From Axinella damicornis (taxonomy: Eukaryota; Porifera; Demospongiae; Axinellida; Axinellidae), in contig OZ007507.1 in the NCBI GenBank assembly GCA_963931865.1, forward strand, positions 5,143,148 to 5,207,147: a DNA stretch of 64,000 bases, in the 5' to 3' direction. The notes beneath the pieces are model-generated. The model was not told the DNA's origin. It made no database searches and worked only from the letters and a program-made list of their open reading frames with translations. Below are positions 12,801 through 24,438 of the stretch, piece after piece (position 1 is the stretch's first letter; each line of letters opens with the position of its first letter). Made by a program: the position numbers and the translations under genes.

Positions 12801-15800
12801 ATCCACTGTTAGTCACATGGATGGATGTTGTTGTAGCCTACACTAATTTTGGTCCAGAATGCTTTCCATTATTATGCGATATGCTGGCAGTTGAGTGAGT
12901 CATATCTACTCTCTTCTTCCTCTGCAGCTACTTCAGTGATGCTAGCACTGCTCTGTTTGTGGTATTTATTCTGTTTGTCATCCCATCAGAGCCATTTTGC
13001 TGCTCACGTACTGGCAAGTTATTTGACAGATGGGTTTGTAGGAGTAGATTGTGCATTGGGGGGGGGGGGGGGGGGGGGGGGGGTACAAACTACTACACAG
13101 GCACTCATGAAACCATTTACATGTGCATTTGAAGTAGTTATACTCTAATAAGCGGGGTTCTCTGTGTGTAGGCCCCAAACACACTTTCATGCACTTTCTT
13201 ATACACTAACCCGCGCATGCATGCACAGCAGGGGTAAAACAATGCCTTCATGTCTGTGTGTCTGTCTATTGGCAAAAAATGCTTCAAGCAGGTTAGCTAA
13301 GGCATTCACAGGCGTTATACCCAACAGAACATCAGACCTTTCTGTACCTGATACAAGTAAAGGCGGTTCTTTTCGCCATTATTTCAGTTGCTTCCTATTA
13401 TCAGTTTCTTGGCTCCACCCGTTTCGAAATTGCACGTGGCATCATCGACTGCACGCGCTGGTACTGGCATGGCACTCACTGAGGTGCAAAACAAGGCGGC
13501 CGGATGAATACATTCTTTATAGCTGTTTCCACAGTAGTTTTTTAGCTCTTGACTACTTGCATTGCTTTTTCATCATTCTTCATTAGGCTGCATCAAGGCA
13601 GGGTCTTCCCCCCGACTGCTGGATTGGGACTCAGTACAACACAAATTACCCTGGAATGTGGTCCTCTTGTTGGGATCAGGATTTGCCTTAGCTGAGGCAG
13701 CCAGGGTCAGTGTCCTTATATGGTGGTGATAATTGAGGGGGGTTTTGTGCTCAGAACAAGCTAAACAAGTGAGTCTTTAAAAGACTTGATGTGTCTCGGC
13801 ACGACTTGGTATCAGTTAGAATCATGCAGAGGACATGGCAGCTGCTTAACCCTTTATTATGACTGCAAAACCTGTTAGCTATGAGACTTTCAGCTTAAGT
13901 GAGCGTCAATATCCTTGGAGGTTCTGTGTGAGCAAGGGGTGGGTCAGGAATGTTCACCCAAAGGGTGAAAGCAGTATGGTCGTGTCTGGGCTTCATGTTT
14001 AGTCAACCCCTTGGCCAATTCTTTCAGCACTTATCTACATAGCTAGCTAGCAAGCTAGCTAGCTAGAGCTGAGTGAGTTAGTATGCACTTGGGATGGCTG
14101 AGTGCAGCACACTGGATGAGTGAGTATTCATTGTCCTGAATTAAGTATTACAAGTAGCTTCGCTCGCTTCGCTCGCTCAGCTACTTCCCCCTCGTTCGCC
14201 TACCGTGAGTAATCCGGCCCCGGACAGCTCTCTGTGCAGAGCTGCTGCTCCCCGATTGCGCCCGCTTCCGCTGCTGCTGCATGCTCGCCGCTTGCGTCCG
14301 CTTCAGCTGCTGCTCCCGATCGCGTCCGCTTCGGCTGCTGCTCCCCAATTGCGTCCGCTTCGACTGCTGCTCCCCGCATCCGCTTGCAGCCCCAGCTGGA
14401 TTCCAGCCCAATGTTCTCGAACAGTCTTCGCGGAGTTCGAGGTTCAGTAAATAAATTACAGTACGAAGGTCGCGCGTCACTATAGTCTAGTCCCGCCCCA
14501 CGAACATCCCACTTCCGTCACTCACACACACACACACACACACAGACACGTAAAATCTTAATGTATTGATAGCTAGTAGCAGCAGTCTTGATAAGAGGAT
14601 TCATGAGCAGCCATGCAAACCCATAATCACTTTTGAAGATCTACTTGCAGGCTATAAATACGTTTGACACCCTATTAAGAGTGTAGAGCATGCACGGGCA
14701 CACAATTGCGAAAAGCGACGTACATACCATGTACGTACGTACGTACCACGTACCTACGCATCCAGCACTGTGTCTCGGCACTTCGGTGCCGAGACAATAA
14801 AGAATTGGCCAAATTGCATTGCAGATTATTTGTTCTGATAATTAATTTGCGGACGTATACAATAGCAGATGATCATATGCTTTGATTTCTCACCACCATT
14901 GTGAAATCATAATTCTTCATGCACTTTTGCATTCGTACCGCACATAATTACATTTGCTAATTATGTTGCTGGGAATGAGGCTAACATTTAATCATGGAAC
15001 TGACCAAGTATGATCAAATACCCTCAGGGTAGCCTCCATGCAACTTTCTCAACTTTGACCTTGTCACAATTTCCCAGCTCGTTAGCTGCCCACTTTTTCA
15101 GTTCCCAATTTGCCAGATGGTATATCGAAACGGTCAGCTCAGTTAGTTTCTCTTCCTGCACAGCAATCTGAACTGACAGTGTGGCTTGGGATGCGTCTTC
15201 TGGTCCTTAGTTCTCTCCCCAAGGCAGCCACTGCTCTCTGTGTTTCCGTCATTATTGCCTCTGTGACGGAGGTGATGTCCAACATTGCCACTACATCACT
15301 CTTCCTGCCTGTGTTATATCAACTGGTGAGCCCCCTCAGTCCTTCCCACCTCACATGATAGTAAACCAGTTGTCACCCCAGCGTTTGATTGTCACTTGCA
15401 GTACTGCAAGCAACAAACGCTGGGGAGAGGCCTGGGTATGAGGCTACTAAAACAACACAATTCACATCTCCATGCAAACAAGGTGCATGACAACCGACAA
15501 TGTAATGCTGTTGTTATTCCCCGTCAGGCTGTTGAGCTGTGTATACACCCCCTCTATCTGATGATCCCGGCAGCTGTGTCTGCATCTTATGCTTTCATGA
15601 TCCCTGTGGCTACCCCACCCAACGCAATCGCATTCTCATATGGTTATCTGAAAGTGTACGACATGGTGAGTTGCTGTTAGACGTAGTGTTATTGCTACAT
15701 AAATTAAGGTTACGGGATACCGTGTGCTTATTAATATTCATAACGTGCAAGCTACCTTTGTCCCTCCGCGCAGGAACTATAGCTAGAGACATGCAACACG

Positions 15801-16475
15801 AACAACGTATAACAGCAATATGAGTACCTTCTAGCTGGTATGATATTAGCGCCTGAGTACAACATGCCAACATGGGCAGATGCAGTGGCATCAAAGTTCA
15901 AGGTCGAGTTGGCGAACTTGGCGTCATCAGAAAGGGCTAACAGGCCAGCTTGGCAGCATCCATGGGAAGTTTTCAACTGACTGGAGGGCGGCTCGGAGCG
16001 GGTTCACTTCACTGCCATTTGAAAAACGACTGATGGTCGTTCATACCACAAAGCCATTCACTTTTCGCCCAACCAGGCAAGTTGAACATGCAGTACCGGA
16101 ATCTCACGAACAGGATGTTTATCTCGGTAAAACTTTTCGAGCCGCCCTGCCCCTTTCTTCGTAGAATTGAAGTCCAGTCTAATATACGGTTAGATGTTAC
16201 TTCAGTGATAAAAAATTGACACCAAAGTCGAGTACACATTCCACTGTTGACTGTAACACAAGCAACACCACGCATGCGCAATAGCAAACTGTAACCCGTA
16301 ACCTTAATTCTTTCTTCTTCCATGTGTGCAGGTACTGACTGGTATACTGATGAATATTTTCTGCATTGGAATAGTAACACTGGCACTCAACACCACAGGT
16401 GTTGCCATATTTGGTCTTTCGTCATTCCCAGATAGTGTGGTGAATGGTACATGCACAAACGTCACACAAGTATGA
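9810..16475 (+). CDS. SLC13: SLC13-family sodium-coupled di/tricarboxylate symporter
   Basis: Plasma-membrane carrier of the DASS/SLC13 family (Na+/dicarboxylate, Na+/citrate; sulfate in some members). Twelve exons: 9810-9924, 10320-10471, 10737-11002, 11194-11826, 12031-12138, 12474-12581, 12648-12767, 12928-13037, 13587-13705, 15164-15325, 15528-15665, 16332-16475. Phase agrees at all 11 junctions and the model gives 724 aa plus TGA. Signatures: first SNT motif (SNTAT, about 195) and second (SNIAT, exon 15164-15325), with sodium-site loops [12 protein letters not shown] and [22 protein letters not shown] is typical of NaDC/NaCT carriers. N-glycosylation sites NTT, NGT and NVT lie near the C-terminus, as in NaCT. 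A roughly 130-residue Ser/Glu-rich loop follows the first SNT helix, so the protein is longer than the usual 570-620 aa. Substrate within the family cannot be told. A short exon between 11826 and 12031 could be missing, but phase does not demand it. Confidence 0.92.
11054..11166. mobile_element. Foldback element, CTAG...CTAG family, in SLC13 intron
   Basis: Imperfect palindrome starting CTAGTCCCGTTCCCACCACA and ending in the inverted GGTGGGAATGGCCTGAGAATGAGGCTAG. It occupies most of the intron between exons 10737-11002 and 11194-11826. Same family as the copies near 12.2, 25.9, 42.8 and 52.9 kb. Confidence 0.75.
12217..12334. mobile_element. Foldback element, CTAGCCTCGTTCC family
   Basis: Palindrome from CTAGCCTCGTTCCGCAGGCC to the inverted GACCTGGGGATGAGGCTAG, with an inner CTCACAGCC.../GGCTGTGAG hairpin. 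It lies in an SLC13 intron. Confidence 0.75.
13058..13083. repeat. 26-base poly-G tract just downstream of an SLC13 donor
   Basis: Run of 26 G in the SLC13 sense strand, starting 20 nt after the GTAGGA donor of exon 12928-13037. Confidence 0.95.
14151..14570. repeat. Dispersed repeat, copy 1 (AAGTAGCTTCGCTCGCTTCG start)
   Basis: About 420 bp that recurs in the same orientation at 55301-55620. It starts with a small hairpin (GTAGCTTCGC...GCTACTT), has a CTGCTGCTCCCCGATTGCGT-rich middle and ends near (CA)n plus AAAATCTTAATGTA. Short reading frames in it are translations of the GCTGCTGCTCC repeats. It lies in the long SLC13 intron 13706-15163, where no extra exon was found. Confidence 0.8.
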
Positions 16476-16901
16476 CATAATGTTTTTGTTTTGTGACGCC
16501 TGTCCTAATGAAATGTTTATATAAGTTACGGAAGTGGTCAGAGTTCTGACAGTACCATGCGTGCACCACCAGCACCTCAATCACCACTACCACTGCATGG
16601 GCTGCCTGGGCCAAATGGAAAGCTTGCTAATTATTAGTTCATATATGCAGTAGGCAAGCTCCACACTATGCAACTTCTCAAATGAATGCATCATCACAGC
16701 TTTGAATACTTAGCTAACACCATTTGCAATTACAACAAGTCATTAAACCATCCATGTGATTGACACTCATGCAACTTTTTATTGTGCCTACATGTATAAA
16801 TCTGCTAATACAGTGTACTATGTGTATGTCTCCCAACTGCTACTCTTGTGTAATCATGCATGTAGTCAGGTAAACTGATGTGATCGTAATAATATTCTGA
16901 A

Positions 16902-18781
16902 TCAGTTTGTGTAGCGAAATTTTCCTCTCTGGTTGGGTCTTGCAGTATCCGAGTCAACATTCTCTGGGCCGAGAACGCTGTACTGGCATGGAGTTACTGC
17001 ATCAGTGCTCCTGGTGTGAGCACCGACTGCACCAGCAGCATACACAGGGTTGTGCAGAATGTGTTCATCTGGTACTTCTGGATGCCTAAATTTAATAGCA
17101 CCAAAGTGTCTATCATAACAATGTGAGACAAATCATCTGCAAACAGAAGTAGAGAGAAAGATCTCCACACAGTAGCTATACTGTTGGGAGGTGAGTTAGC
17201 CAACTGACCTTCGCTGTTCTGGTGTTTCAGGTTGGGCTCTCGGGGATTTGGCCGCTTGGAGCCGGAGTTTGCAGTTGAATTTGAATTCCTTCTTGAGGAA
17301 GTACACTAGGGCAGCAACAGCTCCAGACAGTAGGAGCACTAGCACGATTACCAAAGTTCCCAGTGTTCCTCCAACAGCATTGCAGTTGGCACCTGAGTCA
17401 CTTGTAGTTGCTATGGAATCAGAAAGACACTGATACACCATCCCCATTATGATGGATGTGTTCCCACTAAAGCCTAAACTTGTTGGTAGGTTTAATGCCA
17501 CAGGCCATGTATCCTCCAACTTGAAATCCACAGAATCAACTTTAAATCCCTAATATTTCGAGGGGCAACCGCACTCCTGGTAGCCGCGGTTAAATGGTTG
17601 CACAAGCTAAGTGTGACAGTTCATTCCAATTATCACACATCACATGAGTACCATGATAGCTATATACAGGGAAGATCAGAAACGAGTGCTCTCAAGTACC
17701 ATTCATAAAGTAGCCGCGCTTAAATCCCTAATATTTTAATGATGCAAGAATTTTGACTGCAGGTGCACTGCGCAATCATCCACTTGATAAGATGTTCTTT
17801 CAGTATAGTCTTCATCATGACCAATTTCAACGCGCTCCTTTTTCTGAGTCCCATAATAAACTGTGTGCAAATTGCTAAGAGAGATTATAATGTAATTGTG
17901 TCCTAGTATGCAGAAGTAAATCAAGTGGTAAAGTACGTGGCACGCATGCACACCCTCTGGGAGGGAACGCCTAAAACCTCATTGATGTAAGCGCTAGCAT
18001 AGCCAGAGCATAACGAATTAGGGGCTAATAGCACTGTTCATAAAATACTGATTTGGTTATAGCTACTAATAGATCCTGACTCACCATGTGGCTGACAATG
18101 AACTTGGAGGACCCTTTCATCTCCCTGGCAACTTTGACTAAAATTGCACACCACCAGTTCGGGCTCTGTCCCCTCACATAAAAAGTGCTGTTGAGCAGAT
18201 CGTTTACATCCCTCACTAGATGGCTCGGCAGTGGCATCTGCACATAACAGAAACCTCAGCTGATCCATATTATGCGAAAAGTGGCGTGCTAAATTTACTT
18301 ACTGAAATGGGAGTATCCCATCTGCCTGCAAACCACACTGGCAATGGCATCACTGCTGTTATAGTCACACCACTTCACTGTGCTCCACTGCTCATCATGA
18401 TCACAGCGTACCTCCAGTAGGCCTGAGTGTCCTCCCAGTGCTCCCACTAGCCTCACATCCGTACTCTCACAGGCATCCACTTCAGCCAGATTTGTGTGAA
18501 GATTGGTTACATGCAGGTAACATAGCTAGCTAGCTACCATACTATTGGAAACTTAGAATGCTGTTCTACTCTACAGTCGATCAGCCTATACTGCAATGCC
18601 ACATACAACTAGTGTGACTTTCTCCACAGACACACTTGTTCATGCTCATAATCAGTTGGAACATGCACATTGAGCCCTAATCAAATCAGTGTAACTTACT
18701 ACTATCAGTCTCAGCAGATGATAAGCAACACAGCATTGTGGTGGCATATGCCATCCACACTAGCATCAGCTTCACATGCAT
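16902..18781 (-). CDS. Small single-SRCR type I transmembrane receptor with NPxY tail
   Basis: Five phase-consistent exons: 18700-18781, 18303-18479, 18085-18237, 17209-17410, 16902-17085; 265 aa plus TGA. Exon 1 encodes a signal peptide (MHVKLMLVWMAYATTMLCC). Exons 2-3 form one scavenger-receptor Cys-rich domain: DVRLVGALGGHSGLLEVRC starts it, VVCRQMGY follows, and the C-terminal half has CEGTEPELVVC. Exon 4 has a membrane segment (TLVIVLVLLLSGAVAALVYF) followed by basic residues. Exon 5 is a cytoplasmic tail with HNPVY and CQYSVL, that is NPxY and YxxL motifs. It is tail-to-tail with SLC13, 426 bp between stop codons. SRCR receptors bind ligands at the cell surface and are strongly expanded in sponges; the ligand here is unknown. 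The tail start resembles the tail exon of the 35.8-43.7 kb receptor. Confidence 0.85.
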
Positions 18782-19389
18782 CTTCAAGTACTTAAGGGTG
18801 AATTATTAGATCGACCGATTACCAGTGGTTAATGAACTGAGTGTAGCTACTGTAAAGATAAACTAGAGGGTTTGTTTCAGTTTCCACATGCAATAGAAAT
18901 CGGAAGTGATGTAGTAAACTTCGGAACAGCTTTGTCAAAATTGAAAGAAAGTTTAGCAAAATACGTGCAGTTGCATTGTAAACAATGCTCAAGATATCAC
19001 ATGCCCTATTTGTTATAGAAACAAGCCTATAGCTACTAGCTATTCCTATCTTCTGGACTGCAATCTTGTGCAGTGTATCACATTGCAGCATGGTGTTATC
19101 AAAACACATTGTAGGAACGATCATGCATTCACTGAATACAAGTACATCGTATTGCACCTCAAGATCAGATGCAACATTATTGCCAGAACAGTTAGTGTGT
19201 AATTGGACTTGAGATATGTGATGTAAACTATAGGCATGGCATGCGAAATGCGATAGTATAAAACTATCATCTTACTTGCTCCATATATACAAAGTGAAAC
19301 TTAAGTCACATGTTCTAATTGAGTGCTAGGTACATTATATTTAATTACTACCTGACCTGTTTAGTTCACACCGACTACACTTACCCTGC

Positions 19390-19600
19390 TGGATTTCTAT
19401 ATTGCATGGTTTGTATTCTGCATGGTCATGATGATGAGATGGGTCAACCCCACTCAAATTTCCACATGGAGAAGCACCGGTATAGGGTTACAACTCAGTG
19501 CTCCAAGCAGTCCACTGGCAATGTTCCAAATTGTAGCTAGCACTGTGCAGTTGTCACTGAAGTTACTTGTAGTTGCTGTGGAATCAGAAAGGCACTGGTA
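19390..19600 (-). pseudogene. Decayed copy of the SRCR-receptor transmembrane exon
   Basis: The minus strand resembles exon 17209-17410 and especially 24248-24438: it begins TTSNFSDNC and continues TIWNIASGLLGA. A small indel then breaks the frame and a stop appears in the membrane part. No SRCR exons were recognised beside it. Read as a dead duplicate. Confidence 0.65.
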
Positions 19601-20112
19601 ATGCCACCCCGGGCCATTAATTTTGCATAATTGGGTCCCAAAGGTTAGTAGCTATCTCAAGTTCTATCCAATTGCAAAACGTGTGGTGGCCAAGTCACAA
19701 CTACAATAGTATGCCATCCAATACTGCAATGAGGTATTATATGTACAGTGTCACACCATATTCAATATAGCAATGCATGAATGTCTTGTTCTGCAAAAAT
19801 AGACCCACATAATATTGTAAATGGTTCGACTTCAACAGATTGAATAGCTAGTCCATATCAAACCTTACACAGCAAGAACACAGGAAAATATTGTGCACAG
19901 TAGTAAATCTCAGTAGCTTATGGTGAATTTGTGGTAATCCTTTCGATTTCTGCACATTTTCACTTCATCTATTTCACTACAAAATTGTACCATTTACAAC
20001 GGTGGTGAACTTTACCACATCACCAAGGCAGTTTCTAACCTATTGTTTGTTAGTAAATTCACTACAGAGTGTAATGTATATCTGGTAAATTTCACTACAA
20101 TGATGAGTTTTT

Positions 20113-20545
20113 GCGAGGAAAATTACCACAAATGGCACGCTTTCGTCAGTAATTTTACCACAAACGGGAAGCTTTCATGAGGAATTTCACCACAGATGGC
20201 AAGCTTTCATGAGAAATTTCACCACAGATGGCAAGCTTTCATGAGGAATTTCACAACAAATGGCAAGCTTTCATGAGGAATTTCACCACAAATGGCAAGC
20301 TTTCATGAGGAATTTCACCACAAATGGCAAGCTTTCATGTGGAATTTCACCACAAATGGCAAGCTTTCATGAGGAATTTCACCACAAATGGCAAGCTTTC
20401 ATGTGGAATTTCACCACAAATGGCAAGCTTTCATGAGGAATTTCACCACAAATGGCAAGCTTTCATGAGGAATTTCACCACAAATGGCAAGCTTTCATGA
20501 GGAATTTCACCACAAATGGCAAACTTTTGTGAGGAATTTTACCAC
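20113..20545. repeat. 32-bp minisatellite, about 13 copies
   Basis: Tandem units of the form GGCAAGCTTTCATGAGGAAT plus TTCACCACAAAT (32 bp). Inner copies differ by one or two bases, mostly GAGG versus TGTGG. The first units are more diverged (CACGCTTTCGTCAG). There are no spacers, so it is not a CRISPR-like array. Confidence 0.95.
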
Positions 20546-21315
20546 GTTCAAATGTGGGTAATTTTACTGCGCCTTTAGTACAGCTCCTGTTCTACATTAC
20601 ATGAGGAGTCTCCTTCAATTATGAAAACTAAAAATTTAATAGTGAATATGATTACATGTACAGGAAAAAGTGCTACAGGAAATAGTGCTTAAAAGTAGAT
20701 GAAATACAAGAATAAAAGTAAGAGTTATACGTGAGTAATGTCCATTCTCGAAAGGTTGGTCACTTTCTTGATGGTCACTTTAATAGTTCTTTAGCTAAAA
20801 GAATTAATGAGTCTTTCAATCCACACCTTTGCGGCTTTTTTACACCAATGGCCAGCAACTCTTTCGTAACAGCCTTCAATGTCAGTCTTGCTGCCATATT
20901 TGGGGGAAACCAGGATCGTCCTACAACGAGGTAGTCCTTTTCATCCAAACAAGGTTATAGAGAACAAACAATACAAATACCATAATGTTTATGAATGTAC
21001 CTATTATGGCACAAACAATCATGGTCAGTCTCGGTATGAGGCACAAGGCATCGTGGTCAGTCACAGTATCAGGTCAGTCTCGGCATGAGGACCAAACAAT
21101 CATCAATATGAGGACCAAACAATCATCAATATGAGGACCAAACAATCAAGGTCAGTCTTGTGCCACGTGAACGAACCATTGTGGCAATGGCCAAGCGTGA
21201 TACAGAGATTGAAAGAGGGAGTGCGATGCTTGATACACATGCCCAAGTGCTCGGCATGTCCTTTAAACAACTGTCATGTGCACATGTACAAATGGAACTG
21301 AACTTACCAATCCCA

Positions 21316-21435
21316 ATGAGAGTAACTTTTCTTTATTTTCTGTTATTCTTCTCTCTCTCTGCTTCTGTTCATCCTATTGAAGCAAAGGATGACACCAACG
21401 TCAACAATGCATTGTATAGGTTAAGTAGAGATTAG
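21316..21435 (+). CDS. Possible small secreted peptide (39 aa)
   Basis: Not recognised. From ATG 21316 the frame encodes MRVTFLYFLLFFSLSASV, a good signal-peptide-like hydrophobic stretch, then about 20 polar residues and a TAG. It could be a short secreted peptide, a signal-peptide exon of an unresolved gene, or chance. Nothing downstream supports a longer product. Confidence 0.2.
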   Translation: MRVTFLYFLLFFSLSASVHPIEAKDDTNVNNALYRLSRD

Positions 21436-21928
21436 AGTATAGTTGTACAAATTCCACTAATCAGATTGCTAACTGCGAGGTATCTAAATCCCATAGTGAA
21501 ACCTCGTACGGGGTTTCACTATTGAGCCCACAGGGTACTGTACCTGTAAAAAGTTATTGTTTACTGCCAACTTGAAATCCATGGCAACTAACAGGCTACT
21601 GTATTATACAGCTGCTTTAGAATTACAGGCAGTGCACATTATTATCTGTGTACTCAGTCTCTGTGTACGTTTTTGTTGGAAGTGCAACGGCTACATCAAA
21701 CCATGAGCGCTCGAAGGAGGAGCTATATAAGCGGGCGGTCACTGGTGGGGTGGAGCCAAGTTGAGGGGCGGAGCCATGTGACTGCTCGAGCGCCTCGTAT
21801 GTCAGCGGCCTTGTCGTACTAGTACTCGTAGCCAGTCTCAGTTATTTCGTCGAAAAGGACCTCCGACTCGTAGGTTATTTTGTTGACAACTGAAGCGCTA
21901 GTGTAGTTACCGTTGCTATACTCTAAAT

Positions 21929-22052
21929 CTGAGACCAATGGGATCTACGCAATTTAGAAACCCGAGGGCCCTGGGCTGTAGCGTCCTGAGCGCAGCGAGG
22001 GCGCTACTAAGGGCCCGAGGGTTTCTAAATCGCGTAGATCCCTTGGTCTCAG
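21929..22052. mobile_element. Short foldback element with CTGAGACC ends
   Basis: Arms run inward from CTGAGACCAATGGGATCTAC and from the mirrored GTAGATCCCTTGGTCTCAG. They are about 50 bp each with high identity, around a GC-rich loop. No coding capacity. Confidence 0.7.
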
Positions 22053-23593
22053 TGTCTAACCTATATTTATTTTACCTCTTCAGCCTCTGTTTCACTTTCT
22101 CGAACCTCTTCAGTTTCATTCTCCTTACCGGTACCCAGTTTCCTTCTCTACAAAGTGGAAAAAGTACAAGTATAAGTGCAAATAATCTCCCCTTGCAGAG
22201 ACATCAAAAGCAGGGGTGCCCCATGGCTATTAAATACCCTAAGTTGCGTTGGGGGTAATCCCAAGCCCTATGCCTAGGCCTTGCGGACGCATGTATCATG
22301 AGTAATCAGGCTTTGGCCATGGCCTGAGCTTGGGCACAGTCAGGTGCCTGGGGGTGCATGCTGAAGTAGTTGTCACAAAATTAATGGTGATGACTGAAGC
22401 TTCCAACTGATAGCCACAGGCTAGGAGTTAACAGATTCCAATAAACCTACCACCTAATGATGTAACATGTTGCCATTCCTCAAAGTGTGTAGTACTCCAT
22501 TTAGTACACTACTTTGAATCTAAAGTGGGGAGGGGGCATTTATTTAAGTCTCAAAGCGCCAGGACTGGGTAGTTCCGATGTGTCTCTACGTTTTCAGGGG
22601 GATTCAAAAACACTATGACCGGCTTGTAACCCTGTTCCATGAGCTGAAAGCTAAGCTTAAGGTTGAGATATTCTAGAAGACACTCACTACAGGGTGTTGA
22701 ACTTCCCTATTTTGGCCAAAATGGGTAAGTTGAACTTACCCATTTTGGCCATGGAGGAGGGCGTTGGTTTGAATGGGGCATATTAGTACCCGGGAGACTA
22801 TGGTAGAGCTATGTTACGAGTAATGAGTTCACAGCCGAACCTTAGCTTGATGGTAAGCAGCAGCCTCAGCTTTCTCCACCTGCAATGAATGGTACATGCA
22901 CATACCCATTTGTGACCAACTGAGGGAAACAATTTCGAGTATGCCACATGCGTTTTGAGCTGTATCTCCGCAACTGGACTACCGATACCAAAAATACAAT
23001 TTATGATGTTGCTACAGTATGTCACTATTTGCCTGTATTACGTGACTTCCATTGGGACTAGCTAGCTGAATGCGCTTTGCCTAACTAGCCCCGCTTCTCT
23101 CGACTCATCCGGTTGAAAGCTAGGTCAGAGTTAAATGAAGTTACAAGACAGCGTGAAATGACATTGTTTGTGGTAAGTAGTGTGTTCTGTGTATGTAGCA
23201 ACGCCTTTCGTATACTAATTGTCTCATGCACAACGATATAGCTTGAGTTTGGGCTTATAGCACCGGATTGGAAGTTTTATACTCTGGTATCTTGTAGTAC
23301 ATGTACAAGGTCTGCTGACCCGTTGCTGTAATAAACACGCTTAAAGTTCCTTCATGACTCAATTTTTGTGGGATGTGCCTGGTATTCCCTCAGCGAGTCA
23401 CATTTTCTTTGTAAGGAATAAATGCTTCAGACTATACGGTATGACAACTTTACCTCAGATTTCTGTGTATTCTTGTGTTTCAAGGGTAGTGCAGCACTTT
23501 TGACGGTGGTGGTCTCTTCACTACAGTCAGCCTGCAGTAAATCATCTATTTCACCGAGTCATCTAAATCTGGTTTCACAACCATACCCCCTAC

Positions 23594-23826
23594 CAGATGA
23601 CAGCAATTGTATAAAAAAAATTCAAACAATGAAACACATGTATTCAATAGCATCAAGTGAGTGGATACTTGTACCCTCGTTTACAGTGCATTTCTATTGA
23701 CTTATTGTCTGAGACAATGTCTGAGACAATAAGTCAATAGAAATGCATACAAGTATCCACTCACTTGATGCTATTGAATACATGTGTTTCATTGTTTGAA
23801 TTTTTTTATACAATTCCTGTCATCTG
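23594..23826. repeat. 233-bp near-perfect palindrome
   Basis: Arms of about 110 bp (left starts CAGATGACAG, right ends CTGTCATCTG) meet at a GTCTGAGACAAT repeat near 23715. The arms are close to identical with small gaps. Consistent with a recent foldback element or a local inverted duplication. Confidence 0.8.
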
Positions 23827-24247
23827 AGCAGCAGTTTTGTGCAGTGTCATTATACTGTGTCACAATCTATATGGTGATAAATATCGCTGTTCATCAAGAT
23901 GTACTTCTATTGCATTCACTGAATGCAACTACATCATATTCCACCTCACGGTCAGTTGAAACATTAACAGAACTCTGACAGAGTGAATGGACTAGATCAT
24001 GATAAGCTATACATTCTGCACAGTGTTCTCTGAATCCCGCATCCTCCTGTTTGAAGGAAATGAGAAGACATGTGATTTGGCATTATGGTTGAGTGCATAG
24101 CACAGGTATAAAGTTCTCTTGCATATGCAGTCGTGGCACCATGCATGACCATTCTTGCTCAGCAGTAGAAGACTACAAACTAAATCATGCAAGTGTGTCT
24201 TAACGTGCTGAAACATATCCGATTAACTGGCTATATACTTACCCTGC

Positions 24248-24438
24248 TGGATTTCTGTAGTGGTCCGTACTCTTTCTGCACTTGGTCTTGATGATAAGAC
24301 GGGTCAACCCCACTCCAATTGCCACAAGGAGAAGCACCAGAAGGGTTATAACTGCTCCAAGCAATCCACTAATAATGTTCCAAATTGTAATATTGCAGTT
24401 GGCACCAGAGTTACATGTAGTTGCTATGGAATCAAAAA
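24248..24438 (-). pseudogene. Orphan transmembrane exon of SRCR-receptor type
   Basis: Open on the minus strand with the same acceptor context (TTCCATAG then CAACTACA) as exon 17209-17410. The translation starts TTCNSGANC, has the hydrophobic core LLGAVITLLVLLLVAIGVGL, and ends in basic residues before a GTAAGT donor. No partner SRCR exon was recognised upstream (higher coordinates). A possible short tail at 24007-24060 is weak. It may belong to an unresolved gene, but is more likely left over from duplication. Confidence 0.5.

Noticed and set aside
14181..14485. Open frames on both strands at the dispersed repeat
   Set aside because: They arise from GCTGCTGCTCC-type repeats open in several frames, and are not intact in the second copy at 55301-55620.
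20113..20545. CRISPR-like array
   Set aside because: Units are directly adjacent with no unique spacers, and the window is plainly eukaryotic.
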